A stretch of DNA of 64,000 bases, taken from positions 22,630,001 through 22,694,000 of the forward strand of contig NC_046675.1 in the NCBI RefSeq assembly GCF_003369915.1. The letters run 5' to 3'. The notes beneath the pieces were generated by a model that saw only the letters and a list, made by a program, of their open reading frames with translations, made no database searches and had not been told where the DNA came from. Made by a program: the position numbers and the translations under genes. Source of the DNA: Drosophila miranda. Taxonomy: Eukaryota > Arthropoda > Insecta > Diptera > Drosophilidae. This document shows positions 1-13,257 of the stretch, piece after piece. The number at the start of each line of letters is the position of its first letter. The first letter of the stretch is position 1.

Positions 1-292
1 TTATAATGTAATGACCGATCTGGCAGGTGCCATCGCGTCTCGTGAACTGGGCCTTCACTCGGGTCAGCACTCCGCCATAGTTTTCACCCTTTCCCAGGGC
101 GGGATGGACTTGCAGGCAGGTGATCTTGATCCTCTGATCGCCATAGAAGTCCCTCAGCGCATCCTGAATATAGCTCTCTGTCAGCCAATCAGGAGCATCC
201 ATAATAACGGAGTTGGAGTTGGTAGAAGGAGCCGCGGATCCACTAAGCTTGGGAATGGCATCGAGTGCCCCGATCAGATCCGAAACCGACAT
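1..292 (-). CDS. EcKL kinase-like protein, N-terminal part (runs off the left edge)
   Basis: This is the first 97 codons of a gene on the minus strand; the rest lies beyond base 1. The ATG at 292-290 opens MSVSDLIGALDAIPKL, and a second in-frame ATG at residue 32 begins the stretch MDAPDWLTESYIQDALRDFY, which aligns with the N-termini of the three complete EcKL genes to the right (PEWLTHDYLEHAL and similar). The family hallmark GENYGGVLTRVK is present. EcKL proteins have the aminoglycoside-phosphotransferase fold and are thought to phosphorylate ecdysteroids or small-molecule xenobiotics in the cytosol; the substrate of this copy cannot be told. It is transcribed away from the next EcKL gene. 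Which of the two ATGs is used is open, since both are in frame. Confidence 0.85.
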   Translation of the reverse strand, partial: MSVSDLIGALDAIPKLSGSAAPSTNSNSVIMDAPDWLTESYIQDALRDFYGDQRIKITCLQVHPALGKGENYGGVLTRVKAQFTRRDGTCQIGHYII

Positions 293-347
293 GATGATAA
301 ATGAAATTTGTTTTGCGATATGGTGTTTAAAAATCAGAGCACCTCAG

Positions 348-355
348 CTTTTATA
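348..355 (-). promoter_or_regulatory. TATA box of the first EcKL gene
   Basis: TATAAAAG on the minus strand lies 56-63 bp upstream of the ATG at 292. The complete EcKL genes to the right have the same arrangement, which supports it as a core promoter element. Confidence 0.6.
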
Positions 356-1735
356 TGAAAGCTGCAGCTGTTCCCACGTACATTCGTCACAATTGTGATT
401 TATAATACCGCCATAAAATCACAGACGTATGTAAATATAGACGCGGGCTTACAGATTACTCTTTTTATTGGGGCGCAAGCACCCCCGAAACCCCCGAAGA
501 CATCTGAGTAAGATGCCTCGTGGCTGGCACTCTCACGCCGCGGCATAGCTACTGCCTAATCGGACAGATTGTTTGGATTTCGGTCGCTGGCAAACCTGTT
601 AATCTATATAGCACTTCGTGTGGGTTTAGGGATGGACGAAGACGACAACGAAGCCGAAGACGACAAGTGTTTTATGCCAGAGCTCAGAAATGCCAAGCAT
701 TTCTTGACTGAAATCATCTCTTAAAAGAGTGAACAACCTACGTCAAAGGCTGAATACTAAAACTAAGGGATACGTTGAAAAAAATCGATAGAGACATTTA
801 AGGAAACTACTTTCTTCATGGATTTCTAAGAATAATATATGTGGATTGATGGATTTAAATTGAAAGAAAGTATCATATTCTATATTATATATAGTATATT
901 CTATTTTTTTTCGACATACATTATGAGCATTCGGGTGAAATATGGAAAATTGGAACCGTTATAAAAAATTGTATAAATATGGTGCCTTTTTGGAATTAAA
1001 AAACATGTATTATATGAATATTAAAATTTGGTCACATTTTCTATCTTCAACTTTGTTTTAAAATTATATAAAAAGAGTTTTGTATCACGCTTTAAACGGT
1101 TTCCTTAAAGTTCTAGTCAAATATTAAAGCACTTACTAACTGAGTCTGGGCAAACAATCCTAAAGATACATTGCACTTATGAGATACGAATAATAGGCTG
1201 CCATCATCAAGAACTCAAAATTGTTTGCATAAGCAAATGAGCGCCTGTCGATGGGAATCTTATTGCCTTGAATGGGAATCTGCGTGATACACCAAGCAAC
1301 AAAACACTGAAATACAAATGTCTTACTATATATTCTATATATTTAATGGAGCCCTACTTTTCCTGCCTTAGGGCTCCAAAAGAAATGGTAATTTTCCTTC
1401 AGTTTAAGGTATTTAATCAGCCAAAAAACTGTTCCCAACCATATAAAAGACATTAATCTTGAGACCTGCGGGCTAGTAGTGCTTGGCACACGTTACGCAT
1501 TTCTGGGGCCGGCCTGTTGCCAAACGAATCTCCAGAGAGAACAGTAATCCCCACAAATGTTTGCCGAGGGGAATAAAAACATATAACGCTTCCATCCCAA
1601 ATCTGGAGGAGCGGAATGCAATTAAAGAAAGGCAAACACACGATACGCAGATACAAATACAGATACAGTTACGAGAGCATCAGCATTTCAGTCTAGTAAC
1701 ATTTTCACCTTGACAAAGGCATTGCCTGCGGCAGA
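356..1735. other. Intergenic region between two divergent EcKL genes
   Basis: AT-rich DNA without a convincing gene. Only short open frames without domain content or splice partners occur. It should hold the upstream control regions of both flanking EcKL genes. I see no repeat family in it. Confidence 0.6.
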
Positions 1736-1742
1736 TATAAAG
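1736..1742 (+). promoter_or_regulatory. TATA box of the second EcKL gene
   Basis: TATAAAG lies about 30-35 bp before a candidate initiator (ATTCACTC near 1771) and 50 bp before the ATG at 1792. The spacing fits a focused TATA/Inr promoter, usual for regulated fly genes. Confidence 0.65.
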
Positions 1743-1791
1743 GCGGACGAGTGCGCTTCGGTGATCATTATTCACTCGGAGATTGGACAAA

Positions 1792-3115
1792 ATGGCAGGC
1801 GTACCAGAGTGGCTGACCCACGACTACCTAGAGCATGCTCTGCGCTCTTACTACAAAGACGAAAGCCTGAAGATTGTCAAGCTGGAAATAAATCCCGCCT
1901 TGAGTGCTGGGGAAAACTATGGCGGTGTTTTGACCAGAGCCCGCCTACGGTTTACGCTGTCCAAAAATCCAGAGAAAGAGCAACTACAGAACCTCATTGT
2001 GAAGACGGCCATCGATGACGATGAGCTGAGCAAGGAGCTGATGGCGCCCTATGACATCTTCAATCGTGAGATGAACATCTATGAGGACGTGCTGCCCAAG
2101 CTGAACGCTCTTCTCCAGGAGATCGGTGACTCTGAGCCCATCTTTCCCACCGCCATCTATGTGGATCGCGAGCGCACGGCGATCGTCTTCGAGGATCTCT
2201 CAGTGGCTGGGTATGTGATGGCTGATCGCGTGCGACTCCTAAATGTGAAGCACACGCATCTCATCCTGCGAAAGCTGGCCAAGATGCATGCCACCTCGGC
2301 GGTGCTGAATGAGCGTCAGTCCGGCTGCCTGGAGAGCTACGATCGTGGATTCTTCAATCGCTATACGAACGCTTATAGTGGGTACTTTGTGGGTGGCCTC
2401 CTGGCCGCCGCCCGATGGATGAGTCAGGTGCCAAAGCTGGCGGATTATGGACAGAAACTCTTCGAGCTGGCACCTCACTACATGGAGATTGGCAAGAAGT
2501 GCTTTACCCCCACGCCGGGACATGTAAATGTCCTGGCACATGGCGATGTGTGGACCAACAATGTCATGTTCAAATACGATCCATCCACGGGTCGTCCCGT
2601 GGATGTCCTGCTCATCGATTTCCAGTACTCCTTCTGGGGATCGCCCTGCATCGATCTGCATCATCTTTTCAACACTTCGCTGAAGGAGCCACTGCGCCGA
2701 GATCAGCAGAGCGGTCTCTTCCAGTTCTATCATAGCATCTTTACCGATACCCTGCAGAAGCTCCACTACCGTCAGAATCCCATACCCAGTCTTCTTGATT
2801 TCAAGCTGCAAACCGAACAAAAACGTTTCTTTGGTGAGTAGTCCCCTGGGGGATCTCCAGATCCTTAGAACTAGATCTCTACTAAGGGTATTTCTTTGTC
2901 TCTCCATAGCTTTGCACTCGACTGTGGTTGTCCAGCCGGTGATGATCAGCGAGGATGCCACAGATGCCTGCTTCAATGCCCTGATGAACGATGATGAGCG
3001 TGGCATTCGTTTCAAGAATCGCCTTTACCACAACCCCAAAGTACAGGAAAATTTGAAGGCTATGGTGCCATTCTTTGATAGGAAGGGACTGCTGGAAGTG
3101 GACCAGTGCCGCTAG
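1792..3115 (+). CDS. EcKL (ecdysteroid/CHK kinase-like) protein, complete, 415 aa
   Basis: Exons 1792-2833 and 2910-3115; the intron (GTGAGT...CATAG) is phase 1. The length of 415 aa is normal for the family. The protein shows GENYGGVLTRAR near residue 45, the Brenner-type catalytic motif HGDVWTNN (HGD at residues 250-252) and the metal-binding LIDFQ about 25 residues later, so the catalytic core looks intact. The short second exon encodes the C-terminal helices (ISEDATDACFNALMNDDERG), a part also present in the next gene. The family transfers phosphate to small molecules, classically ecdysteroids, and many members are linked to detoxification; the substrate is unknown here. The start is the ATG at 1792, because the open frame further upstream begins only at a TTG. 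Confidence 0.93.
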
Positions 3116-4238
3116 GCGGCAAAGATACGTTTTTTGGTTAGGTTAATAATAGTTTTTAATATAATATATAATACATAAGAGTATTATTAAATATACATAC
3201 GTATATATAACCATTTGGAATGGTTAATATGGATTTGATCAAAGTTTTGTCACGCAAATCTCCGATCCCATAAAATATATATATATTCTTGTTTTAAAGC
3301 TATCCTTGGTTTACCTTCATGAATACGCAGCTCAATATCTCAGCTCAAACACATACATATGTATATCTATCATTATATTGTATGCATATATGCCATGTGG
3401 AAATCCCTTGTTCGTATTTAAACTTGGTAGTTAGGTATAAAGAAGGAATAACATCGGATCCAAAGGTTAAAATGTGGGCATTCGGTGGGCATTGCATTGA
3501 GTTTCAGTTTCTGACTGGAATCCGCAGGTAACGAGCTTTGACTTGGTGCAGTCATTGCACGTTCTCGTCTCCATCTATCTATATAACTATTGGTGATCAG
3601 AACTAAAGAGCATCACCCAGCCTCACACATAAATCACTGAAAGATCACTTAAGATAACAGTATATCATCCATTGCCACTGCGTGACATTTGGCGACATTT
3701 CTTTATCAGATAACACACCGCCCCAAGGCACGAGACCCATCACTACGATCCACAGATATTCTCGTAATCGTGTATAGTATCTATAAATATATTTATATAA
3801 CAAGGGCTTTGCATAACAAACATTAAGATGGATTTATGGGTTGTGAAGCAGATAAATTTGTCTCTGGACCGAGAGTGATCTTAAAACACTACGTAAGTGG
3901 TCGTCAGTCGGTGTGGAGATGATTTACGGCAGTGCCACACTTACGACACATGGTGAAACTTACTATATAGCCCGATATAGTAGGTACGGTACCTATATAC
4001 TTGTATCGATGTCTGTGGAGGTGCCACTCACACTGTACTATCTCATACGTACGCGTACTCGTATGTGTCGCGAGCTCTAAGCGATTCCTTTATCTATTCA
4101 GCTGTGGATAGATCTGGAAGGCAGTGAGACCCTGTTCGGAAGGTGCTACGTAATCGTCTGAGTCGGGTTGCTTTACAGCCATACCATAATGTGGGATCTG
4201 ACGGAGAATGAGATTGCGGCCACCCGACACCGACTGAC
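3116..4238. other. Intergenic region between two EcKL genes
   Basis: AT-rich 3' flank of one EcKL gene and upstream region of the next. It contains TATA/CATA-type simple sequence around 3160-3290 and 3345-3390. No open frame has family content or splice signals. Confidence 0.6.
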
Positions 4239-4245
4239 TATAAAT
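4239..4245 (+). promoter_or_regulatory. TATA box of the third EcKL gene
   Basis: TATAAAT lies about 30 bp before a candidate initiator (TCAGATTC near 4268) and 53 bp before the ATG at 4298. Confidence 0.65.
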
Positions 4246-4297
4246 TGGGCGCTTTTTCCGCCACAACGATTCAGATTCAAAAGTTAAAGCAAGCATC

Positions 4298-5644
4298 ATG
4301 GTTGAACAGAATAAAGAGAACAAAGAGGAGGCTCCGACAGACTTTCATCCCTCCCCTGTGTGGCTGAACGAGTCCTATCTGGAGTCTTTGCTACAGAGCA
4401 AGAAGAAGGATGCAGGACTGAGAATCACCCAACTGGACATCAAGCCAGCCACAGCCAAGGGGGAGAACTATGCGAGTGTCATGACCCGAGTGAAAGTGAC
4501 CTACGTCAAGAGCGGCGCCAAGACTCCCGAGGAAGGATACTACATTGTGAAGACAACCTACGAGAACGATCCTGTCATATCCAGCATCTTTTCCGGCTAC
4601 CAGGCCAGCACGACAGAGATGCTGATGTACGAAAAAGTCCTGCCCAAGTTGAGTGACCTCATCGATGGTACACAGGAGCCCGAGAAGCTGTTTGCCCAGA
4701 CCTTGCACGTGGACTATGAGCACGATGCGATCATCTTCGAGGATCTGGCTGTGTCCAAGCATGTACTGGCCGATCGGTTGGCGGGCTTTGACCTGGAACA
4801 CACGCACATGGCTCTCCGAAAGCTGGCCAAGATGCATGCCGCCGCCGCTGTCCTCAACGAACGACAACCGGGGGTCCTGACAAAATTGGATCATGGCATC
4901 TTCAATCGTCACACAGAGGGCTTTGCTCCTTTCTTTCAAAACATGATGATAATGGGGGCAGAGTTCGCCGACAAGTGTCCGGAACTGGGCAGCTACTATG
5001 GCAACAAGCTGAGGGCCTTGGTCAAGCGTCTGATGGAGTACTCAACGCGGGTGTACGATCCCCAGCCAGATGAGTTCAACACGCTGGTGCACGGCGACTT
5101 TTGGGTGAACAATGTGATGCTACGATATGGCGAGAAAAAGGAACCCCTGGACATGATCCTCATCGACTTTCAGTTCTCCAGTTGGTCTTCGCCGGCCGTT
5201 GATCTGCATTACTTATTCAACACCTCTCTGCAGAATAAAATACGCTTCCACCAGCAGGATGCGTTGATTCAGTTCTATCATAAGGTGCTAGTGGACACCC
5301 TGAAGGATCTGAAATATGGTGGCTATATACCCTCGCTCAGGCAGCTTGTCCTGCAGCTGGAAAAGGGGAAATTCATTGGTGAGTAAACACAACAGACTCT
5401 TTATAAAGAAAGAGAGAAAAATAACTCCCTTTTCATTTATACAGCCGTCAGTGTGTCTTTCGCCTGCCAGGCTGTAATGGTAAATGATCAGACAGACGAT
5501 GCGGACTTCAATGCCCTGATCCAGGACGATGAGCGAGGACGCAACTTCAGGCGGGTGGTCTACAGCAATAAGAAGCTCCAGGAGATAGTAAAGAATTTGC
5601 TGCCCGCCTTTGATCGTATCGGTCTTCTGGACGTCACCGACTAA
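4298..5644 (+). CDS. EcKL (ecdysteroid/CHK kinase-like) protein, complete, 426 aa
   Basis: Exons 4298-5378 and 5445-5644, with the same phase-1 intron position (after FIG/FFG) as the neighbouring EcKL genes, so these are tandem duplicates. Family marks are GENYASVMTRVK, the catalytic motif HGDFWVNN (HGD at residues 265-267), and LIDFQFSSWSSPAVDLHY. The C-terminal exon carries DDADFNALIQDDERGRNF, closely matching exon 2 of the copy to the left. It is predicted to be a cytosolic small-molecule kinase; the substrate is unknown. It lies on the same strand as the copy to its left and converges on the copy to its right. All motif residues I can check are present, so it looks functional. Confidence 0.93.
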
Positions 5645-5966
5645 GAGACTCGAGACTTATGTGTTATATGTATTGTAAACCAAATGAAATATAAAATAAT
5701 TACTATTTACTTTCCCCCTAATGTGTGTGCTCAAGTGTATTTACCAGACAGCTAGTTAACTATCTTCAGCACAACGAATTTAAGTGCCTGTAAGTGTTAT
5801 CAGGTAGATTTTATTTAATGTTTGCCTTTGATGTTTGACAAGAGCTCAACGCTATCTCAATTGCCCACAACCATGAGGACCTATCCCTCTGTTCCTGTAC
5901 AGGTCAGTTTTTTTGCCAGAAGGTACTAATGGTGAAATTGCAATTTTATTTTTATTGTTAAGTAAA
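5645..5966. other. Convergent 3' flanks of two EcKL genes
   Basis: A 322 bp gap between two stop codons. AT-rich; probably holds both 3' UTRs and polyadenylation sites (AATATAAAATAA near 5687). Nothing else is seen. Confidence 0.55.
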
Positions 5967-7288
5967 TCACATTTCATCCAGCAATCCCTGCTGATCCAGA
6001 AACGGAAGTGTTAGATGCAATTTCTTTCTGATGGACTCCACCTGAAAGATACTATCTTTGTACCGTATGGCGCCTTCGGACTCTGACAGGATCTGTTCCA
6101 TGGATGACTCTTCCTTGCCCTCATAGAGCATCACAGGCTCGAAGAGTAGGGAACAGAAAACAGCTTAGGGAAGAGAAATTATAAGTACAATTATCCCTTA
6201 GCTAGGACTGTATTCCACTCACCGTAGAAGGCTCTTGCCTTGAACTGCAGTTGAAAGTCAAACAAAGTTGGGACCTTGCCGCCATAATTGACCTTTTTTA
6301 GGCCCGCCACCAGCTTGTAGTAGTAGAACTGCACCAGCTCCGTCTGATGGTGCAGCCGAAGATCATCGTGCACCGATGTGGAGAAGAAGTACTGCAGATC
6401 GATGGCCGGAGAATTCCACACACTAAACTGAAAGTCTATGAAGATCATGTTGCTGGGATGTCCCTTTGCGTCATATTGGAACATGAAGTTCGTGGTCCAG
6501 GGATCCCCATGGGCCAAAGTCACAAAGTCCCCGGGTCTTATGGTTGTGGATCGTTCACCATAGTCCATGATATTATCCACGAGCCGATCGATCTTTGACT
6601 GGTAGCGTTGCTGTAGCTCCTTGTCCAGCTTTAACGAGCGAGATAGGGCCTTGAGAAGATTCCTCATGATCGGCTGGTAGGCACGGGTATGTTTATTAAA
6701 GAATCCCCGATCATAATCCTTGGCAAAAATGCCTGGCTTCCGTTCGCTTAGAGCTGCAGCTGTGGCATGAAAGCTAGCCATTTTCTCCAGCACCAGATGC
6801 GTATGCTCCAGATCCAGTTTCTTAAGCCGATCGGCAACCTTGTACTGCCCCAGCGACATGTCCTCAAAGATGATGGAGCCCCTATCGCGATCCACGTTGA
6901 CGGTGGCCGCAAACAGTTTCCGCTGATCCTTGAGCTCCTGTCTGGCTATCTCCGCCAATTGCGGCAGGATGTTCTCATACATATCCATTTCCCTGACGTA
7001 AACGCCATAAGGGAAGAGCACATCAGCAGCCGGATCCTTGCTCGTAAAAGTAGTCTTCACCAAAAACGTAGTGGTCTGTGTGCCCTTGGAGGGTTTCGTT
7101 GTATATTCCAAATTGATACGAGTCATCACACTGCCAAAGTTCTCGCCATTCGCAATCGCTGGCTTGATGATCAGCTTTTCCAATTTGAGAGTGACATCTT
7201 TGAAGAAGATCCGCAACTTCTCCTGCACGTAGTCCTGAGTCAGCCATGCAGGTGCCGGATGTGTCTTCTCTGTGGCTTCTTTGGGCAT
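5967..7288 (-). CDS. EcKL (ecdysteroid/CHK kinase-like) protein, complete, 420 aa
   Basis: Minus-strand exons 7288-6223 and 6163-5967; a phase-1 intron (GTGAGT...CTAAG) sits at the same place as in the other EcKL genes (after RAFYG). The protein begins MPKEATEKTHPAPAWLTQDY and shows GENFGSVMTRIN, the catalytic motif HGDPWTTN (HGD at residues 260-262), and FIDFQFSVWNSPAIDLQYFF. The C-terminal exon is more diverged (FEPVMLYEGKEESSMEQIL), lacking the DDERG block of the two copies on its left, so this is an older duplicate. A cytosolic small-molecule kinase role is inferred from the family only. Confidence 0.92.
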
Positions 7289-7887
7289 GGTCGTAACCGT
7301 AGCTCAGGTCTTGCGTTTGTGCGCTTTTGTTAATAGAAGTGCATTGTTTTTATATAGCCCTCCTCTAAAAGGTGGGAGAAATGATAAGTGCAAGTGCGCC
7401 ATTATCATGCAGCAATTGAACGAATTCCGTATGGGAAACAGCGTGTAAATTTATTACAATACATGTTCAGTTCTCCGTCTATTTCAAGTGCTTGACCGAA
7501 CCGCGAACGCCCTAGGGGACAGCGAGCCCTCGTGAATGGAGACGGAAGCCTACGAATCAAAGCACTCATTCTAACGAAAGAAATCATCCTACTATAATAT
7601 GAATGGGTAGCATTCCGCTGAATCACAGAAATCTCGAGCAAATTGTTTGAATAGAATAGCGCTCTTTGTTGAGTTTACAGATTACATTAGATAAAGAACG
7701 AGCGAGTGCTGTTTATTACAAATGTACATAATAAAAGTAAGTTTATTCTAGCCACGTGTTACCCGAGATGAGCAGATCGCCACAAATTGATCTTCAAATC
7801 TCGTTTATCTGGGATGGCTTCGTTTTTATCATTAAATTAGGTATCACTAAAGTGTAAGGTACAAATAAATTATATACCTTTTCGATT
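7289..7887. other. EcKL promoter and RIOK2 3' flank
   Basis: A minus-strand TATA element (TATATAAA, 7356-7349) lies about 60 bp upstream of the EcKL ATG at 7288 and is the likely core promoter. The remainder has no supported gene. The RIOK2 3' UTR should occupy the right end. Confidence 0.55.
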
Positions 7888-10116
<2,229 letters not shown>

Positions 10117-12453
10117 ATGGCAGGCGAGGATTTGATTGCCCAATTCCAGACGCTCGGCATGAGCGAGCAAAAGGCCAAGGAGACGCTCAAGAATGCCAAC
10201 GTGACGAAGAACCTACAATTGGCGCTGGCCCAGGCAGCCGGCGCTCCCCTCGCCGACGGCACGGGCATGTTGCTCTACCACATGGCCAGCAAACTGAAGG
10301 CGCAGCAAGCGGAGCAGCTGCCCCTTCTGGTGCGCTACATTGTGGAGCGCAAGCTCGACAACACCCAGCGCGTGGATGCCGCCCTGGAGTATCTTCTTAA
10401 GTGTGGCCAGAAGCTGAAAGCCAGCATCAATGTGAAGCAGCTGGAACAGGAGTGCGGAGTGGGTGTAGTGGTCACGCCGGAGGAAATCGAACGCATCGTG
10501 CAGGCCAAGATCAAAAGCAGCTACAAGGATGCCCTGCTGGAGCAGCGCTACCACTTCAATTCCTTTAAAATCCTACAGGATGTGAGGGGCGAACTCAAGT
10601 GGGCGGATGCCAAGTCGGTAAAGGCAGCCATAGACGTGGAGATATTCGATCTGCTGGGACCCAAAACGGAGGCGGACTTGAAGCCCCCAGTCAAGCAGAA
10701 CGAGAAGCCCAAGGCGGCCAAACCCAAGCCAGAAGCGAATCCATCTTTGCAAGCTGTGGAGGCTGCGTCTGATGGAGCCAACACCATAGCGGAGCTAATG
10801 AAAACGAAAGTTCACTTTCATGCACCCGGTGAGAACTTCAAGACTGATGGCTATGTCGTGACCGAGCATACCGAGAGATTATTGAAGGAGCATCTCCAGA
10901 AGACTGGCGGACGTGTACACACGAGATTTCCCCCTGAGCCCAATGGCATCCTGCACATTGGCCATGCGAAGGCCATTAACATCAATTTCGGCTATGCTGC
11001 TGCTCAGGACGGTATCTGCTATCTGCGCTATGATGACACCAATCCCGAAAAGGAGGAGGAAAAGTTCTTTGTGGGCATCAAGGATATGGTAGAGTGGCTG
11101 GGATACAAACCTGCGAAGATTACCTACTCCTCGGACAATTTCCAGCAGCTGTACGAATGGGCTGTGGTCCTCATTCGCAAGGGATTGGCCTATGTCTGCC
11201 ACCAAAAAGCGGAGGAGCTGAAGGGCTTCACTCCCAAGCCAAGTCCCTGGCGTGAACGTCCCATCGAGGAGTCGCTGCAACTGTTCGAGGACATGAAGAG
11301 GGGTAAGATCGATGAGGGAGCGGCCACCCTGCGACTGAAGGTTACTCTGGAAGAGGGAAAAGTTGATCCAGTGGCGTACCGCATCAAGTTTATTCCACAC
11401 CATCGCACGGGCGACACGTGGTGCATTTATCCCACGTACGACTACACGCACTGCCTGTGCGATTCCATCGAACAGATCACCCACTCCTTGTGCACCAAGG
11501 AGTTCCAATCCCGTCGCTCCTCCTACTACTGGCTGTGCAATGCGCTGGAGATCTATTGTCCTGTGCAGTGGGAATACGGCAGACTGAACATGAACTATGC
11601 CTTAGTCTCCAAGCGGAAAATTGGTAAATTGATTACAGAAAAGATTGTTCACGACTGGGATGATCCCAGGCTCTTCACCCTGACTGCCCTGAGGCGAAGG
11701 GGCTTCCCAGCGGAGGCCATCAACAATTTCTGCGCCCAGATGGGTGTAACAGGCGCTCAAATCGCTGTGGATCCAGCCATGTTGGAGGCCTCTGTGCGCG
11801 ATGTACTCAATTTGACGGCACCGCGTCGTCTGGTTGTGCTGGAACCCCTCAAGGTGACCATCAAGAACTTCCCGCATGCGGCGCCCGTGCAGTTGGAGGT
11901 GCCGGATTTCCCACAAAATCCAGAGAAAGGTTCGCACAAGATCACCCTCGACAAGGTGATCTACATAGAGCGAGGCGACTTCAAAGTGGAGCCAGAGAAG
12001 GGATATCGTCGTCTGTCGCCCAAGCAATCGGTCGGCCTTCGTCACGCCGGCCTAGTGATCAGCGTGGAAGAGATTGTGAAGCATCCAGACACTGGAGAAG
12101 TCGTCGAACTGATTTGTTCCAGCCAATCTGCGGAGCAGGCCGAGAAACCCAAGGCTTTTGTCCAGTGGGTCTCCCAGCCCATACCGCTGGAGGTGCGTCT
12201 GTACGAGCAACTGTTCAAGCACAAGAATCCTGAGGATGCAAATGAGGTGCCCGGTGGCTTCTTAACAGACATCAGCGAGCACACCATCTCAGTGGTCCAG
12301 GCTTTCGCGGATCAGGCCCTTGCCCAGGTCAAGGTCTATGACAAGTTCCAATTCGAGAGAATTGGCTTCTTCTCCGTGGATCCGGACACCTCAAACAATA
12401 GAATTGTTTTCAACCGCACTGTGGGCCTCAAAGAGGACGCTGGCAAAAAGTAA
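10117..12453 (+). CDS. GlnRS: Glutaminyl-tRNA synthetase, 778 aa
   Basis: A single uninterrupted exon. The N-terminal non-catalytic tRNA-binding region (about residues 1-165, MAGEDLIAQFQTLGMSEQKA) and a Lys/Pro-rich linker precede the class I catalytic core. The HIGH motif lies in PPEPNGILHIGHAKA (HIGH at about residues 279-282) and the KMSKS-like loop is VSKRK near residue 497. The C-terminal anticodon-binding beta barrels run from about residue 590 to the end. The enzyme charges tRNA-Gln with glutamine in the cytoplasm, and the extra N-terminal domain is usual in eukaryotes. The ATG at 10117 gives the expected family start. Its 3' end converges on the parvulin gene, 82 bp away; an ATTAAA signal is visible near 12498. 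Confidence 0.97.
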   Translation: MAGEDLIAQFQTLGMSEQKAKETLKNANVTKNLQLALAQAAGAPLADGTGMLLYHMASKLKAQQAEQLPLLVRYIVERKLDNTQRVDAALEYLLKCGQKLKASINVKQLEQECGVGVVVTPEEIERIVQAKIKSSYKDALLEQRYHFNSFKILQDVRGELKWADAKSVKAAIDVEIFDLLGPKTEADLKPPVKQNEKPKAAKPKPEANPSLQAVEAASDGANTIAELMKTKVHFHAPGENFKTDGYVVTEHTERLLKEHLQKTGGRVHTRFPPEPNGILHIGHAKAININFGYAAAQDGICYLRYDDTNPEKEEEKFFVGIKDMVEWLGYKPAKITYSSDNFQQLYEWAVVLIRKGLAYVCHQKAEELKGFTPKPSPWRERPIEESLQLFEDMKRGKIDEGAATLRLKVTLEEGKVDPVAYRIKFIPHHRTGDTWCIYPTYDYTHCLCDSIEQITHSLCTKEFQSRRSSYYWLCNALEIYCPVQWEYGRLNMNYALVSKRKIGKLITEKIVHDWDDPRLFTLTALRRRGFPAEAINNFCAQMGVTGAQIAVDPAMLEASVRDVLNLTAPRRLVVLEPLKVTIKNFPHAAPVQLEVPDFPQNPEKGSHKITLDKVIYIERGDFKVEPEKGYRRLSPKQSVGLRHAGLVISVEEIVKHPDTGEVVELICSSQSAEQAEKPKAFVQWVSQPIPLEVRLYEQLFKHKNPEDANEVPGGFLTDISEHTISVVQAFADQALAQVKVYDKFQFERIGFFSVDPDTSNNRIVFNRTVGLKEDAGKK

Positions 12454-12535
12454 TGCTCATTTACCGCCCTTTTTACAGAAAAAAAAAACTGTGCGCTCAT
12501 TAAAGTTTGATTTATAAAATCTGTAAAATCGGTGT

Positions 12536-12995
12536 TTATTTCTTTCCCTCTACCATTATGATGTGATAGCCAAACTTGGTCTTGACCGGAGGATCTGTGT
12601 ACACGGGATTGTTGACATTCGATATGGGCAGGGCGAAGGCGGCGTCTTGGAATGGACCCACCATCGCACCGCGAATCTGCCAGCCCAGGTCGCCGCCCTG
12701 ACGTGCCTTGTCCTCGCTGTAGGCGGTGGCCACCTCGGGGAACTTTTGGCCAGCCTTTAGCTTCTCCATTGCCTCCATAATCTTGCCCTGCTTCTCGCAC
12801 AGAATGTGGCGCACCTTGACGGCATTTCCTCCCTTCTTCTCCTTGCCGGCAGCTGTGGGTGGGAGTGGATTTCTCTTGATCCAGTTGCACATTCAATGGT
12901 TGCCGACAATCCTACTCACACTTATCTTCCGCTGCTGGCTTCTTTCCGCCTTTACCGGCATCCTTGCCACCCTTGGCGTCCTTCTTTGGTGGCAT
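12536..12995 (-). CDS. CG11858: Par14/Pin4-type parvulin peptidyl-prolyl isomerase, 130 aa
   Basis: Exons 12995-12920 and 12852-12536 on the minus strand, with a short intron (GTGAGT...CACAG). The N-terminus ([19 protein letters not shown]) is a Lys/Gly-rich basic tail like that of human Par14, and the parvulin domain follows: VRHILCEKQ, then [21 protein letters not shown] and the closing [15 protein letters not shown]. The family isomerises prolyl bonds and has been tied to pre-rRNA processing and chromatin. It shares a 262 bp divergent promoter with Kdsr, and its 3' end converges on GlnRS. The symbol is from memory of the D. melanogaster neighbour of GlnRS/RIOK2. Confidence 0.92.
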
Positions 12996-13257
12996 GATTT
13001 TGTTAAAATTCGTATTTTAGTCGGAATAACAATAAATTCGTTGGGGGGGCTGCCAATCTGTTGCAAAACACATGTGACGACCAGGGCCTAGAGCTGGAAA
13101 AACATCGATGGTTGCGGACATCGATGTTTTCGATGTTTTGAGAGCCAAATTTCCCTTGAAATTAACCCATTAAGGGCCGATGGGTGTTTAAATGCCCATG
13201 ATAAATGCCATTATCTCAACATTTTTTGGCGGATTCGGGTGGTTCCAGCTTGTTATC
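12996..13257. promoter_or_regulatory. Bidirectional promoter between the parvulin gene and Kdsr, with repeated ATCGATG sites
   Basis: This short spacer holds three closely spaced ATCGATG/TCGATG sequences (13106-13134), including ACATCGATG twice. They resemble the half-sites of the DRE core (TATCGATA) found in many TATA-less fly housekeeping promoters. No TATA box is seen. Two ATGs at 13192 and 13198, in frame with Kdsr, lie in its right part. Confidence 0.55.

Noticed and set aside
2239-3015. 258-codon antisense open frame over the second EcKL gene
   Set aside because: The sense strand encodes a complete kinase-like protein with intact motifs; the antisense frame has no recognisable content.
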